64,000 nucleotides of DNA from Roseburia hominis (GCA_021771815.1 JAETOE010000011.1:25105-89104), one strand, 5' to 3'. Positions 8,571-17,361 are shown, counted from the first letter of the stretch. The notes: generated by a model not told the origin, from the letters alone. Translations and numbers: made by a program.

Positions 8571-8729
8571 ATGATGAATACAACACGCCGAATGAGAACA
8601 GAATGTATGATGTGCCGGACAATGTGCATGTGCAAGGGTATCATGCGCTGTGGTATGGCTGTCTTTTGCGCACGGTTTTCCCCGGAGTTCGCTGTTTCCT
8701 GTGACAGGAGAGAAGAACAGGCGGGATAA
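8571..8729 (+). CDS. Met/Cys-rich 52-residue small ORF, candidate attenuation leader peptide for metNIQ
   Basis: 52 residues beginning MMNTTRRMRTEC. By hand count it contains 9 Met and 7 Cys, about 31% sulphur amino acids, concentrated in residues 8-33 (for example CMMCRTMCMC). The start has an excellent ribosome site, AAGGAGG at 8557-8563, seven bases before ATG 8571, and a promoter just upstream. It is followed 17 bases after its stop by an intrinsic terminator (8747-8769) and then by metN. Promoter, short peptide loaded with the regulated amino acid, terminator and matching biosynthetic or uptake genes is the layout of ribosome-stalling attenuators such as trpL. Alternative: a small metal-binding protein. 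An in-frame upstream ATG (8514) has no ribosome site. Confidence 0.7.
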   Translation: MMNTTRRMRTECMMCRTMCMCKGIMRCGMAVFCARFSPEFAVSCDRREEQAG

Positions 8730-8746
8730 AACATCTGTGAGTACGG

Positions 8747-8769
8747 GCAGCCGATAGGCTGCTTTTTTT
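8747..8769 (+). terminator. Intrinsic terminator/attenuator between the leader ORF and metN
   Basis: GCAGCC (8747-8752), loop GATA, GGCTGC (8757-8762), then seven T (8763-8769). The 5' arm CAGCC-G-ATA could alternatively pair with TATGGCTG at 8654-8661 inside the leader ORF, which would prevent the terminator from forming. That alternative pairing is inferred by eye. Confidence 0.85.
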
Positions 8770-8796
8770 CTGTCAATTTCGATATCCTTGACAGAA
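8768..8796. repeat. Inverted repeat just upstream of metN
   Basis: TTCTGTCAA (8768-8776) and TTGACAGAA (8788-8796) are perfect nine-base arms separated by 11 bases. It could be an RNA hairpin or a binding site for a regulator such as the neighbouring LysR protein. The right arm contains TTGACA but no convincing -10 follows at the proper distance. Confidence 0.5.
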
Positions 8797-8838
8797 AATT
8801 CGAATTTAAGATGAGCAAGGATGGGAGAGGGTTCACAT

Positions 8839-9918
8839 ATGCCAGCAATCGAGGTACGCCATTTATCAAAGACCTTCGAGCAGAAGGGGAACAGCGTGGA
8901 AGCGCTGAAGGATATTTCACTGACAATTGAAGAGGGAGATATCTATGGAATCATCGGAATGTCGGGCGCCGGAAAAAGTACTCTGGTGCGATGTCTCAAT
9001 TACCTTGAGAAACCGACGAGCGGTGAGGTCATTGTTGATGGAAGGGAGCTTGGAACGTTAAGCGGGAGGGAGCTTCGGGCGCAGCGGAGCAATATCGCCA
9101 TGATTTTCCAGAATTTTAATCTGCTGATGCAGAAAAACGTCATCGACAATGTGTGCTTCCCGATGCAGATTCAAAAAGTAAAGAAAAAAGATGCGAGGGG
9201 AAAGGCGTTAGAGCTTCTTCGGACGGTCGGGCTATCCGATAAGGCGCGCGCATATCCTTCGCAGCTTTCGGGAGGACAGCGGCAGAGAGTCGCGATTGCG
9301 AGAGCACTCGCATCCGACCCGAAGATTCTGCTCTGCGACGAGGCGACGAGCGCGTTGGACCCGCAGACGACGGCGTCGATTCTTGCGCTGCTTAAGGAAA
9401 TCAATCAGAGGCTCGGCATCACGATCGTGATTATCACACATCAGATGTCGGTGATCCGTGAAATCTGCAGTCATGTAGCGATTGTGGAGCAGGGACAGAT
9501 CGCAGAGCAGGGATTGGTCGAGGAAATCTTCAACCACCCCCGTTCGAAGGTAGCGCGAAGCCTGATCTTAGGTGACCGCGCGGAGGGAAGCTGGGAAGGC
9601 AATCCGGAAGCTTCCTCCACGGCAGGAAGGGCGCCTGGCGAAAAGGACCTTGAATGTAAGACGCTTCTCGGAGACAGAAAGCTGCGTATCGTCTTTTCGG
9701 AAAATTCGGCGTTCGAGCCGGTCATTGCCAATATGGTGTTGAAATTCGGCGTTCCGGTGAATATCCTTCGGGCGGACACCAAGAATGTCGGCGGCTTTGC
9801 CAAGGGAGAGATGATATTGGGACTTCCTCCGGAGCGTGAGCTTTGGGCGGAAATGGAAGCTTATCTTGTAGAAAAGGGACTTGAGATTGAGGAGGTGACA
9901 GAGGATGTGGAGCAGTGA
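8839..9918 (+). CDS. metN: Methionine ABC transporter ATP-binding protein MetN
   Basis: 359 residues from ATG 8839 (MPAIEVRHLSKTF), preceded by GGGAGAGG; an in-frame ATG at 8821 would be too close to any ribosome site. Walker A GMSGAGKST is at 40-48, signature LSGGQRQR at 143-150, Walker B ILLCDE at 163-168. The C-terminal ~75 residues form the NIL domain that binds methionine and inhibits transport when the cell is full. With MetI and MetQ it imports D- and L-methionine. The end overlaps metI by 14 bases. Transcription is probably controlled by the attenuator upstream. Confidence 0.96.
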   Translation: MPAIEVRHLSKTFEQKGNSVEALKDISLTIEEGDIYGIIGMSGAGKSTLVRCLNYLEKPTSGEVIVDGRELGTLSGRELRAQRSNIAMIFQNFNLLMQKNVIDNVCFPMQIQKVKKKDARGKALELLRTVGLSDKARAYPSQLSGGQRQRVAIARALASDPKILLCDEATSALDPQTTASILALLKEINQRLGITIVIITHQMSVIREICSHVAIVEQGQIAEQGLVEEIFNHPRSKVARSLILGDRAEGSWEGNPEASSTAGRAPGEKDLECKTLLGDRKLRIVFSENSAFEPVIANMVLKFGVPVNILRADTKNVGGFAKGEMILGLPPERELWAEMEAYLVEKGLEIEEVTEDVEQ

Positions 9919-10564
9919 AGTGACGGAAATGATTATCCGGGGAATCGGGGAATCACTCTATATGACGATCGGGGCGACGGTATTCGGCTATCTGCTCGGG
10001 CTTCCGGCGGGAATCCTGCTCGCAGTGACGGATAAGGACGGCATTCATCCGAACGCCGCCGTCTACAAGGTGCTTGATGTCATCGTTAATATCTTAAGGA
10101 GCATTCCGTTTCTGATTCTTCTGATACTGCTGATCCCGTTTACCAGAGCGATTGTCGGAAAAAGCTACGGACCGACAGCGACGATTGTGCCGCTCGTGAT
10201 CGCGGCGGCGCCGTTTATCGCCCGCATGGTGGAATCCTCTTTAAAGGAGGTGGACGCCGGAGTCGTGGAGGCGGCGCGTTCGATGGGTGCAGATAATTTT
10301 ACGATTATCACAAAGGTGCTTCTGGTGGAGGCGCGGACGTCCCTGGTCGTGGGGAGCACGATCGCGCTCGGTACGATCCTCGGCTACTCGGCGATGGCGG
10401 GAAGTGTTGGCGGAGGCGGGCTCGGCGATATTGCGATCCGCTACGGATATCATCGGTATGAGACGGACATCATGGCTGTGACGGTGATTTTGCTTATTGT
10501 GTTGGTACAGATTTTCCAGACCATCGGAATGCGTGTGGCATCCCGTCTGGATAAACGAAAATAA
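9905..10564 (+). CDS. metI: Methionine ABC transporter permease MetI
   Basis: 219 residues, the standard MetI length, with five hydrophobic segments and the EAA loop region (SLKEVDAGVVEAARSMGA) that docks on MetN. It forms the membrane channel as a homodimer. The start lies inside the end of metN (14-base overlap), and metQ begins 31 bases after the stop, so the three genes are one operon. Confidence 0.96.
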   Translation: MWSSEVTEMIIRGIGESLYMTIGATVFGYLLGLPAGILLAVTDKDGIHPNAAVYKVLDVIVNILRSIPFLILLILLIPFTRAIVGKSYGPTATIVPLVIAAAPFIARMVESSLKEVDAGVVEAARSMGADNFTIITKVLLVEARTSLVVGSTIALGTILGYSAMAGSVGGGGLGDIAIRYGYHRYETDIMAVTVILLIVLVQIFQTIGMRVASRLDKRK

Positions 10565-10594
10565 TTTATGGAGAAAAACAAGGAGGATGATATT

Positions 10595-11518
10595 ATGAAA
10601 AAGAAAATTTTAACAGGTATTTTAGCAGGTGTATTGGCAATCGGAACACTTACGGGCTGCGGAAACAGCGGCACGGGCGCAGCGGAGAACGGACCGGCGC
10701 AGGGAGAGACGGCGGCAGATGCAGGGAGCGCGCAGGCGACGGAGCATACCGCAGACGCAGTCGCGGCAGGGCAGCCGGAGTCGAAGGGGACGATCACGGT
10801 GGCGGCGTCGGCAACGCCGCACGCGGAAATCTTAGAGCAGGCAAAGGCGATCCTTGCAGAGCAGGGATGGGATCTTCAGGTAACGGTATTTGATGATTAT
10901 ATACAGCCGAATGAGGTGGTGGAGAGCGGAGAATTTGACGCGAACTATTTCCAGCATATCCCGTATCTCGAAGAATTTAATGAGACAAAGGGCACGCATT
11001 TAGTCAACGTGGGCGGCATTCACTATGAGCCGTTCGGCATTTACCCGGGCACAAAGAAGGATTTATCGGAACTGGCGGAGGGCGATGTGATCGCCGTGCC
11101 GAACGATACCACGAACGAGGCGAGGGCGCTGCTTCTGCTTGAGGCGAACGGCATCATCACCCTGAAGGAGGATGCGGGGCTTACCGCGACGGTTAACGAT
11201 ATCGTCGAGAATCCGTACGGCATCAAGATCGAGGAGCTTGAGGCAGCGCAGGTCGCAAGAGTCGTGCCGGAGGTCGCATTCGTCGTATTAAACGGCAATT
11301 ATGCACTGCAGGCGGGCTATACCGTGGCAAATGATTCGATTGCCTATGAGACAGGCGATTCCGAGGCGGCAAAGACTTACGTGAATGTGATCGCCGTGAA
11401 GGAAGGAAATGAGCAGAACGAAGGTATTCAGGCACTTGTTGAGGTGCTTAGGTCCGATGCGGTGAAGCAGTACATCAATGATACTTATAACGGTGCGGTA
11501 ATTCCGTCCGGGGAGTAA
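10595..11518 (+). CDS. metQ: Methionine-binding lipoprotein MetQ
   Basis: 307 residues from ATG 10595, which follows AAGGAGG; an in-frame ATG at 10568 lacks a site. The signal peptide ends in the lipobox LTGC with the lipidated Cys22, so the protein is tethered to the outer face of the membrane. Residues ~30-70 are a low-complexity linker rich in Ala, Gly and Glu. The NlpA/MetQ fold follows (TITVAASATPHAEILEQ onward). It captures methionine and passes it to MetI. No D-methionine versus L-methionine preference can be read from sequence. Confidence 0.96.
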   Translation: MKKKILTGILAGVLAIGTLTGCGNSGTGAAENGPAQGETAADAGSAQATEHTADAVAAGQPESKGTITVAASATPHAEILEQAKAILAEQGWDLQVTVFDDYIQPNEVVESGEFDANYFQHIPYLEEFNETKGTHLVNVGGIHYEPFGIYPGTKKDLSELAEGDVIAVPNDTTNEARALLLLEANGIITLKEDAGLTATVNDIVENPYGIKIEELEAAQVARVVPEVAFVVLNGNYALQAGYTVANDSIAYETGDSEAAKTYVNVIAVKEGNEQNEGIQALVEVLRSDAVKQYINDTYNGAVIPSGE

Positions 11519-11590
11519 CGGAGAAAGGATAGAATGTGCGGTTGAGTGTGCGGCTGAGTAAGCGCGCCGACAAATAGCATCAAGTAAGAA

Positions 11591-11646
11591 CCTCCAATGA
11601 TATTATAAGTGCAGGCTTGTCAAACGCACTAAGATAGCATTGGAGG
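11591..11646. terminator. Imperfect hairpin between convergent metQ and the MFS gene
   Basis: CCTCCAATG (11591-11599) pairs with CATTGGAGG (11638-11646), with partial pairing inside (AAGTGC/GCACT). No T-run directly follows on either strand, so termination is suggested by its location only. Confidence 0.45.
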
Positions 11647-11667
11647 TGTGTCTGAAAAAATATATTT

Positions 11668-12858
11668 CTAATACAAATCTTTCTTTTTATTCGCAGATAT
11701 TTTAAATAGCATTTTTTCATGCATCGCAGCCATAAGAACCAGTATTGCCAGTAAATAAACCGGAAACAGGGATACGCTGATATGGTTTGCGATAAATCCG
11801 AAGATTGGCGGCATGATGCAAGTTCCCACATAGGCAGAGGCCATTTGTACGCCAATCATAGCCTGTGACTTATCTGCGCCAAAATGTTCCGGCGTGGAAT
11901 GTATAATGGAAGGATAGACAGGGGCGCAGCCCAACCCAACCAAAATCAACCCTGACAATGAACTTGCGTTGCCAAACGGCAAAAACAGAAGTGCAATGCC
12001 AGATAAGATAAAGCCCTGTCCAAGCCGTATCATCTGCGTATCATTTAACTTTAATGTCAAAAATCCACTGAAAGCCCTGCCCGCCGTAATGCCCATAAAA
12101 AACAGGCTTGCGAATCCGGCGGCGGTTTCTGCCGACAATCCCCGGCGCAATACAAGATAGCTGCTTGCCCATAAGCCGGCTGTCTGTTCCAGAGCGCAAT
12201 AGCAGAAAAAAGTAATCATGATTTCTTTTGCCCCCGGAATCGTAAGAATCTGGCGCAAAGAAAGCGGTTTTATTGCAGCTTCTCCGCCCGTCTGTCCCGT
12301 ATCATTGTTACTCTGTTTTTTCCATAATGGCAGACTGAAAATCAATATAGCGGTCAATGCAACTTGAAGAATGGCGATATAGCGATACCCCATATTCCAA
12401 CCCTGCCCGCCAGTCAGGGCATAACCCATGATGTACGGGCTAAGCGAAGCTCCAACGCCCCACATACAATGCAGCCAGCTCATGTGCCTGCTTGCATAAT
12501 GGAGCGCAACATAGTTATTCAAAGAAGCGTCTACACTCCCTGCGCCAAGCCCGTAAGGAATAGCCCATAAGCATAATACAGCATAGGAATGGCTGATCGA
12601 AAATCCGAACAATGCAACGGCAGTCATTAGCACACTGGCAGCCGTAACTTTGCCCGTTCCAAATTTTCTGGTTAATCTGTCACTTTGCAGACTGGAAATA
12701 ATCGTTCCTACGGCTATGATCATGGAAATGCCGCCCGCATAAGAAACGGGTACGGAAAATTCCTGATACATTGTCGGCCACGCTGAACCTAAAAGGGAAT
12801 CTGGAAGCCCCAGACTGATAAAAGCGAGGTAAATAATAATCAACAGTAGATGAATCAT
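11668..12858 (-). CDS. MFS transporter (FucP/sugar-type subgroup)
   Basis: 396 residues with twelve hydrophobic segments, the normal MFS length. Residues ~1-20 and the segment SLGLPDSLLGSAWP are typical of the small MFS subgroup annotated as sugar or unknown-substrate transporters in Firmicutes. The cytoplasmic loop between helices 6 and 7 (KKQSNNDTGQTGGEAAIK) splits the two six-helix halves. It has a strong ribosome site (AAAAAAGGAGG) and diverges from the cysteine-cluster gene. A perfect palindrome at 13001-13023 lies between them and may be the operator for either gene. The substrate is unknown. Confidence 0.9.
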   Translation of the reverse strand: MIHLLLIIIYLAFISLGLPDSLLGSAWPTMYQEFSVPVSYAGGISMIIAVGTIISSLQSDRLTRKFGTGKVTAASVLMTAVALFGFSISHSYAVLCLWAIPYGLGAGSVDASLNNYVALHYASRHMSWLHCMWGVGASLSPYIMGYALTGGQGWNMGYRYIAILQVALTAILIFSLPLWKKQSNNDTGQTGGEAAIKPLSLRQILTIPGAKEIMITFFCYCALEQTAGLWASSYLVLRRGLSAETAAGFASLFFMGITAGRAFSGFLTLKLNDTQMIRLGQGFILSGIALLFLPFGNASSLSGLILVGLGCAPVYPSIIHSTPEHFGADKSQAMIGVQMASAYVGTCIMPPIFGFIANHISVSLFPVYLLAILVLMAAMHEKMLFKISANKKKDLY

Positions 12859-13000
12859 TTTATTGTCCTCCTTTTTTGCTTATTAAAAGAATACCGTCAA
12901 ATGCCACTTGATACAATACATTTTCGTACAAAATACAAAAAACACCAGGTAGAAAAAAATATGCCATTAAATTTTACTAAAATATTAAAATGTTTTTATA

Positions 13001-13023
13001 ACTGTATTCCACGGGAATACAGT
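13001..13023. promoter_or_regulatory. Perfect palindrome, candidate operator in the divergent MFS/YkgJ intergenic region
   Basis: Ten-base arms ACTGTATTCC (13001-13010) and GGAATACAGT (13014-13023) are exact reverse complements around a three-base centre ACG. It sits 143 bases upstream of the MFS start and 115 bases before the cysteine-cluster start. The rest of this 279-base gap is AT-rich with no ORF. The binding protein is unknown. Confidence 0.55.
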
Positions 13024-13137
13024 AATCAGAACGGTCAGGGGCGTAGGATACCGATGGGCACAGGTTGATTCTTCGCGGCAAATCGATTAAGATAGAAGAC
13101 AGAATTGATAATCCGGGACGAAAGCAGAGGGAGAGAT

Positions 13138-13812
13138 ATGCTGCAGGATTTACACGAGATATCGGACGGAAAGATATATGGCATAAACGACATGGTGCGG
13201 GCAGCATGCAGGGATTGCGAGGGCTGCCATGCCTGCTGTGAGCAAATGGGGGATTCCATCGTTTTGGACCCCCTTGATGTGTTTCGGCTGACAAAAGCCA
13301 CGGGGAAGAACTTTGAGGCGCTGCTTGCCGATACAATCGAGCTTCATGTTACAGACGGATTGATTCTGCCGAGCCTTAAGATGGCGGGAGAGAATGAGCG
13401 GTGCGTATTCTTGGATGAAGCGGGCAGATGCAGCATTCATGCACTGCGCCCGGGACTGTGTCGTGCATTTCCGTTGGGAAGGATTTACGAGGAACGGCAG
13501 ATTCGGTATTTTCTGCAGGCGGATGCATGCAGGAGACCTGGGAAAAGCAAGGTGAAGGTCGGCAGATGGCTGGATGCGTCCGAACCAAAGAAGTACGAGC
13601 AGTTTCTTCTTGCATGGCATGGGCTTCGCGGGAGCATGCAAAAGCGTCTGACGGATATGTGGAACGAGCAGACGGCAAAGACAGCCAATATGTTAATTCT
13701 AAATTTATTTTTTGCAAATCTGTTCCGGGAAGAGATGGATTTCTATGTGCAGTTTGAAAATCGGATGGAGCAGGCGAAGCGGGCGCTTGGCATAGCGCCG
13801 GGACGGGAGTGA
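13138..13812 (+). CDS. YkgJ-type cysteine cluster protein
   Basis: 224 residues from ATG 13138, chosen for the GAGGGAGAG site upstream. The N-terminal half carries the zinc- or iron-binding cysteine pattern of the YkgJ (CxxCxxCC) family: CRDCEGCHACCEQMG, then CVFLDEAGRCSIHALRPGLCRAFP. The C-terminal half (~140-224) is helical and not recognised. Members of this family are metal-cluster proteins of unknown role. The helicase gene starts four bases after its stop, so the two are almost certainly one transcript, and the cluster protein may act with the helicase. Confidence 0.88.
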   Translation: MLQDLHEISDGKIYGINDMVRAACRDCEGCHACCEQMGDSIVLDPLDVFRLTKATGKNFEALLADTIELHVTDGLILPSLKMAGENERCVFLDEAGRCSIHALRPGLCRAFPLGRIYEERQIRYFLQADACRRPGKSKVKVGRWLDASEPKKYEQFLLAWHGLRGSMQKRLTDMWNEQTAKTANMLILNLFFANLFREEMDFYVQFENRMEQAKRALGIAPGRE

Positions 13813-13816
13813 AACG

Positions 13817-16423
13817 ATGGGATATGACGGAATACTACAGTTTAAGGGCATATGGCGCGATTATCAGGCGCGCGTGTTAAAAAATGCGGGGAAATATATG
13901 GCGGACGGACGCATCCACATTGTCGCCGCGCCCGGTTCCGGCAAGACGACGCTCGGAATCGAGTTGATCCGCCGGATGGGACAGCCCGCGCTTGTGCTTA
14001 CGCCGTCGGTTACGATCCGGGAGCAGTGGGCGTCGCGTATTGAAGAAGCATTTCTGTGTGAAGGGATAAATGCGGGGGATTACATATCACAGGATTTAAA
14101 GAAGCCGAAGCTGATTACGATTGCGACCTATCAGGCGCTTCACAGCGCAATTTCAAATTTTGATTTAATTTCCACGATGAGGGAGAACTGTCTCGGCGTG
14201 CTCTGTCTGGACGAGTGCCATCATCTGCGCAGCGAGTGGTGGAAAGCACTGGAGAAATTTAAGGCGCAGTCCGACAGCCTTAAGGTCATTGCGCTTACAG
14301 CGACGCCGCCGTACGATTCCACGCCTGCCATGTGGAAACGTTACATGGAGATGTGCGGAGAGATCGACGAGGAGATTACGATTCCCGAACTTGTGAAAGA
14401 GGGGAGTCTCTGTCCGCATCAGGATTTTGTCTATTTCAATTATCCGACGAAGGAGGAGGAGGCGGAGCTCGCACACTTTGCGGAGCGGAGCAAGGCTATG
14501 TTCGTGAGCTTGATGCAGGATGTGGAGTTCTCGGCGCAGATTTGCACGCATGCTTGCCTAAACGGCAGGGCGACGGATGAGGAGCTTTTGGAAAATCCGT
14601 CTGCACTTGCGGCGCTTCTCGTTTATCTGCAGGCAAAGGGACTTCCGTTCCCCGGAAGATTAAAAAAGCTTCTGGGAGCTGCGAAACTGCCGCAGATGAA
14701 CGCGGCGTGGATGGAAAAGCTTCTGATGGGCTATCTCTATGAGGATACAGATTCCTACGCCGAGGCGAAGGAGTACCGCCGGAAGCTGACAGAGGAATTG
14801 AAAGCGGAAGGCCTGATTGAGAAGCGGAAGGTCTGTTTTACGGTGAATGATTCCATGGAGAAGCTGCTCCTTTCTTCTAAGGGGAAGAGCCAGAGTATCC
14901 GTGCCATCGTTTCGGAGGAATATGGAATGCTTGGAGCGGATCTCCGGCTGCTCGTGCTGACGGATTATATCCGTGGCGAGTACGAGAAAGCGGTCGGCGG
15001 CGCTGATGGAGAGATATCGTCGCTTGGCGTCGTTCCGTTCTTTGAATTGCTGCGCCGCGACGCAGCGTCGGCAGGCAGCGGGCTTCGACTCGGAATCCTC
15101 TGCGGCACCGTGGTCGTGATTCCTGCGGAGGCAAAAGATGCGCTTACGGCGGCGGTGGATGGCGTTGGAAAAGTGACGTTCGCACCATTTGGATCGCTGC
15201 CGGAGACGGATTACGTGAAGGTCACAGCCGTCGGGGATGCACATTTCCTGACCGGCGCGGTGACGGAGCTTTTTGGCGCGGGACTGTTTCAGGTTCTGAT
15301 CGGCACGAAGTCGCTGCTTGGTGAGGGCTGGGATTCGCCATGTGTGAATTCGCTGATCTTAGCAAGTTTTGTGGGTTCGTTCATGCTGAGCAACCAGATG
15401 CGCGGGCGTGCCATACGTGTCTTTCGGGATCAGCCGGAGAAGACGAGCAATATCTGGCATCTGGTCTGTCTGCAACCGGGGAGCGAAGAGGGGACGGGGC
15501 CGGAAAATGTCAGCGCCGACTATGCGCTGCTTGTCCGCAGAATGGAACATTTTCTGGGGCTGAATTATACGCAGGACACCATTGAGAGTGGGATGGAACG
15601 CCTAACACATATTAAACCTCCATTTAACAAAGAAAATTCGGAGCGTATGAATCAGCAGACGCTTGCGCTTTCCGGACAGAGGGAATTGCTGAAAGAGCGC
15701 TGGAAGCGTGCACTCTTCCTTGCACGCAAGACGGAGATCGTCGAGGAGACAGAGGTCGCCGACCGCGCAGTTACGGCAGCCGTATTTAAAGGTACATTTA
15801 AGAAAGCAGTTATTCTCGGTGTGGGAGCCGTGCTGTTGTTTGCAGTTTCGACACTGTTTATCCCGAAGGGTGTATTCGGGACGGCGTTACGGTTGTGTGC
15901 CGGAGTTCTTTTGGCGCTGTTGCTTCTTTTGGCGCCGACGCTTTATCGCCTCGCCAATCCATGCCGCAGACTAAAGGCGCTCGGAGGAGGCGTCAGAAAA
16001 GCACTTTTGAACTGCGGCTTCTTTGAAAGCCCCAAATGTTCTGTGGTGACAGAGGAATCTGCCGCGGGTGTTCATTCCGTTGGGTTGATTTCGGAAAGCG
16101 GAAGGGATAAGGCGCTGTTCGCGCAGTGCATGAAAGAATTTTTTGCTCCGATCGATAATCAGCGTTATCTTCTGGTGAAAGAGGGCGGGCATAAAGGGGT
16201 GGATGGATTCTATTGTGTGCCGGAATGCTTTGGCAGAAAGAAGGAGGACGCAGAAAGGTTCCTGGCGGAGATCAGGCAGGTCATCGGATCGTACGAGCTT
16301 GTGTATACAAGAAGTGAGAAGGGCAGGGCACTGCTGCTTGAGGGAAGGATGTATGCGCTTGGCAACAGGCAGGAGCGATGCGTTTCCCACAGGAAGGTGC
16401 GCGTATCCCGCGAAGCCGAATGA
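13817..16423 (+). CDS. SF2 (DEAD/DEAH-type) helicase with two C-terminal membrane segments
   Basis: 868 residues. Helicase motif I APGSGKTT is at 38-45, motif II DECH at 132-135, motif III-like TATPP at 161-165. The second RecA-like half has GEGWDSPCVN and the arginine-finger motif QMRGRAIR. It resembles the UvsW/XPB-like group of DNA or RNA translocases. Unusually, residues about 657-712 form two strong hydrophobic segments (AVILGVGAVLLFAVSTLF and LCAGVLLALLLLLAPTL) followed by a 153-residue C-terminal domain that I do not recognise. This implies membrane anchoring of a helicase. It is coupled to the YkgJ-type cysteine cluster gene. A defence or RNA-processing role is possible, not shown. 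Confidence 0.85.
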   Translation: MGYDGILQFKGIWRDYQARVLKNAGKYMADGRIHIVAAPGSGKTTLGIELIRRMGQPALVLTPSVTIREQWASRIEEAFLCEGINAGDYISQDLKKPKLITIATYQALHSAISNFDLISTMRENCLGVLCLDECHHLRSEWWKALEKFKAQSDSLKVIALTATPPYDSTPAMWKRYMEMCGEIDEEITIPELVKEGSLCPHQDFVYFNYPTKEEEAELAHFAERSKAMFVSLMQDVEFSAQICTHACLNGRATDEELLENPSALAALLVYLQAKGLPFPGRLKKLLGAAKLPQMNAAWMEKLLMGYLYEDTDSYAEAKEYRRKLTEELKAEGLIEKRKVCFTVNDSMEKLLLSSKGKSQSIRAIVSEEYGMLGADLRLLVLTDYIRGEYEKAVGGADGEISSLGVVPFFELLRRDAASAGSGLRLGILCGTVVVIPAEAKDALTAAVDGVGKVTFAPFGSLPETDYVKVTAVGDAHFLTGAVTELFGAGLFQVLIGTKSLLGEGWDSPCVNSLILASFVGSFMLSNQMRGRAIRVFRDQPEKTSNIWHLVCLQPGSEEGTGPENVSADYALLVRRMEHFLGLNYTQDTIESGMERLTHIKPPFNKENSERMNQQTLALSGQRELLKERWKRALFLARKTEIVEETEVADRAVTAAVFKGTFKKAVILGVGAVLLFAVSTLFIPKGVFGTALRLCAGVLLALLLLLAPTLYRLANPCRRLKALGGGVRKALLNCGFFESPKCSVVTEESAAGVHSVGLISESGRDKALFAQCMKEFFAPIDNQRYLLVKEGGHKGVDGFYCVPECFGRKKEDAERFLAEIRQVIGSYELVYTRSEKGRALLLEGRMYALGNRQERCVSHRKVRVSREAE

Positions 16424-16477
16424 GCTGCGGATAATACGCGGCACCCTTTTGACATGTGCCGGTAGACAGCGAGCGGT

Positions 16478-17335
16478 CTACGCTTCCTTTGTTGCAAAAA
16501 AGGAGACAGCGATAGCGCCCGGACCGGCGTGAGTTCCGATGGTACTTCCAATGGTGGTAATCGGAAGCTCCTTTGCATGTTCTTTCCAGAGAGAATCATT
16601 GTCGACAATATATTTTTGCAGCATGGTATCGTCAAGACCGCTGTAGGCAAGACGGTACGGCATCGTGAAGTCAACGCCCCCTGCCTTTTTTATTTCTTCG
16701 CGAAGCATATTGTTGCCGTTTTTGGAACCGCGTGCCTTTCCGAGAATCACCACCTCGCCGCGCTCAATGGCGATGACCGGTTTGATGGAGAGCAGCGTTC
16801 CTGCGATTGCGGCGGTGTTGGAGATTCTTCCGCCGCGCTTTAGGTACTCAAGCGTGTCGAAAAGCGCGACAACGCGTACATCTTTCTTGTGCTGTTCTAA
16901 TGCTGCGGCAATCTCTGCCGCGTCCTTTCCCTCATCCCTGAGGTGAAACGCGTATTGTACCAGAATTTGTTCCCCAAGGCTGACATTTTCACTGTCTATG
17001 AGCCAGATACAGTCCTCATATCCGTCGCGTGCGATGTTAGCGCTCTGAAAGCAGCCGGATAACTTGGAGGAGAGGGTGATAACAACCGCTGTGTCTCCGG
17101 CGGTCTTTATCTGTTTGTAAAGTTCCTCGTACTCGATGGGAGGAATCTGGCTGGTGGTCGGCATACAGTCGGTCTCGATCAGCTTCTCATAAAATTGCTC
17201 ATGTGACAGCGTTACGCCGTCTAAGTATTCTTCCTCCCCGAAAATCGTCTTTAACGGCAGGTACATTGCACCAAAAGAATCTGCCTGTGTCTTTGTCAGG
17301 TCCGATGCGGAGTCTATAATAATTCGAACACTCAT
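16478..17335 (-). CDS. DegV family fatty-acid-binding protein (FakB-like)
   Basis: 285 residues, the standard DegV length. The N-terminus carries IIIDSASDLT and the TSQIP motif (PTTSQIPP) that contacts the bound fatty acid carboxylate; the C-terminal lobe has the GTHAGPGA segment. In the FakA/FakB system, DegV proteins present exogenous fatty acids to the FakA kinase for incorporation into phospholipid. FakA is not in this window. The promoter upstream (17384-17412) is flanked by two palindromes of FabT/MarR type, which fits fatty-acid control. The gene is divergent from the lrgAB pair. Confidence 0.93.
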   Translation of the reverse strand: MSVRIIIDSASDLTKTQADSFGAMYLPLKTIFGEEEYLDGVTLSHEQFYEKLIETDCMPTTSQIPPIEYEELYKQIKTAGDTAVVITLSSKLSGCFQSANIARDGYEDCIWLIDSENVSLGEQILVQYAFHLRDEGKDAAEIAAALEQHKKDVRVVALFDTLEYLKRGGRISNTAAIAGTLLSIKPVIAIERGEVVILGKARGSKNGNNMLREEIKKAGGVDFTMPYRLAYSGLDDTMLQKYIVDNDSLWKEHAKELPITTIGSTIGTHAGPGAIAVSFFATKEA

Positions 17336-17361
17336 GTGATAACCTCTTTTCTCACAAATAT

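Noticed and set aside
8788..8817. Second promoter with TTGACA upstream of metN
   Set aside because: No acceptable -10 hexamer at 16-18 bases downstream.
8532..8838. S-box or T-box riboswitch upstream of metN
   Set aside because: I could not find the conserved cores of either; the only terminator is small and follows the Met/Cys ORF.
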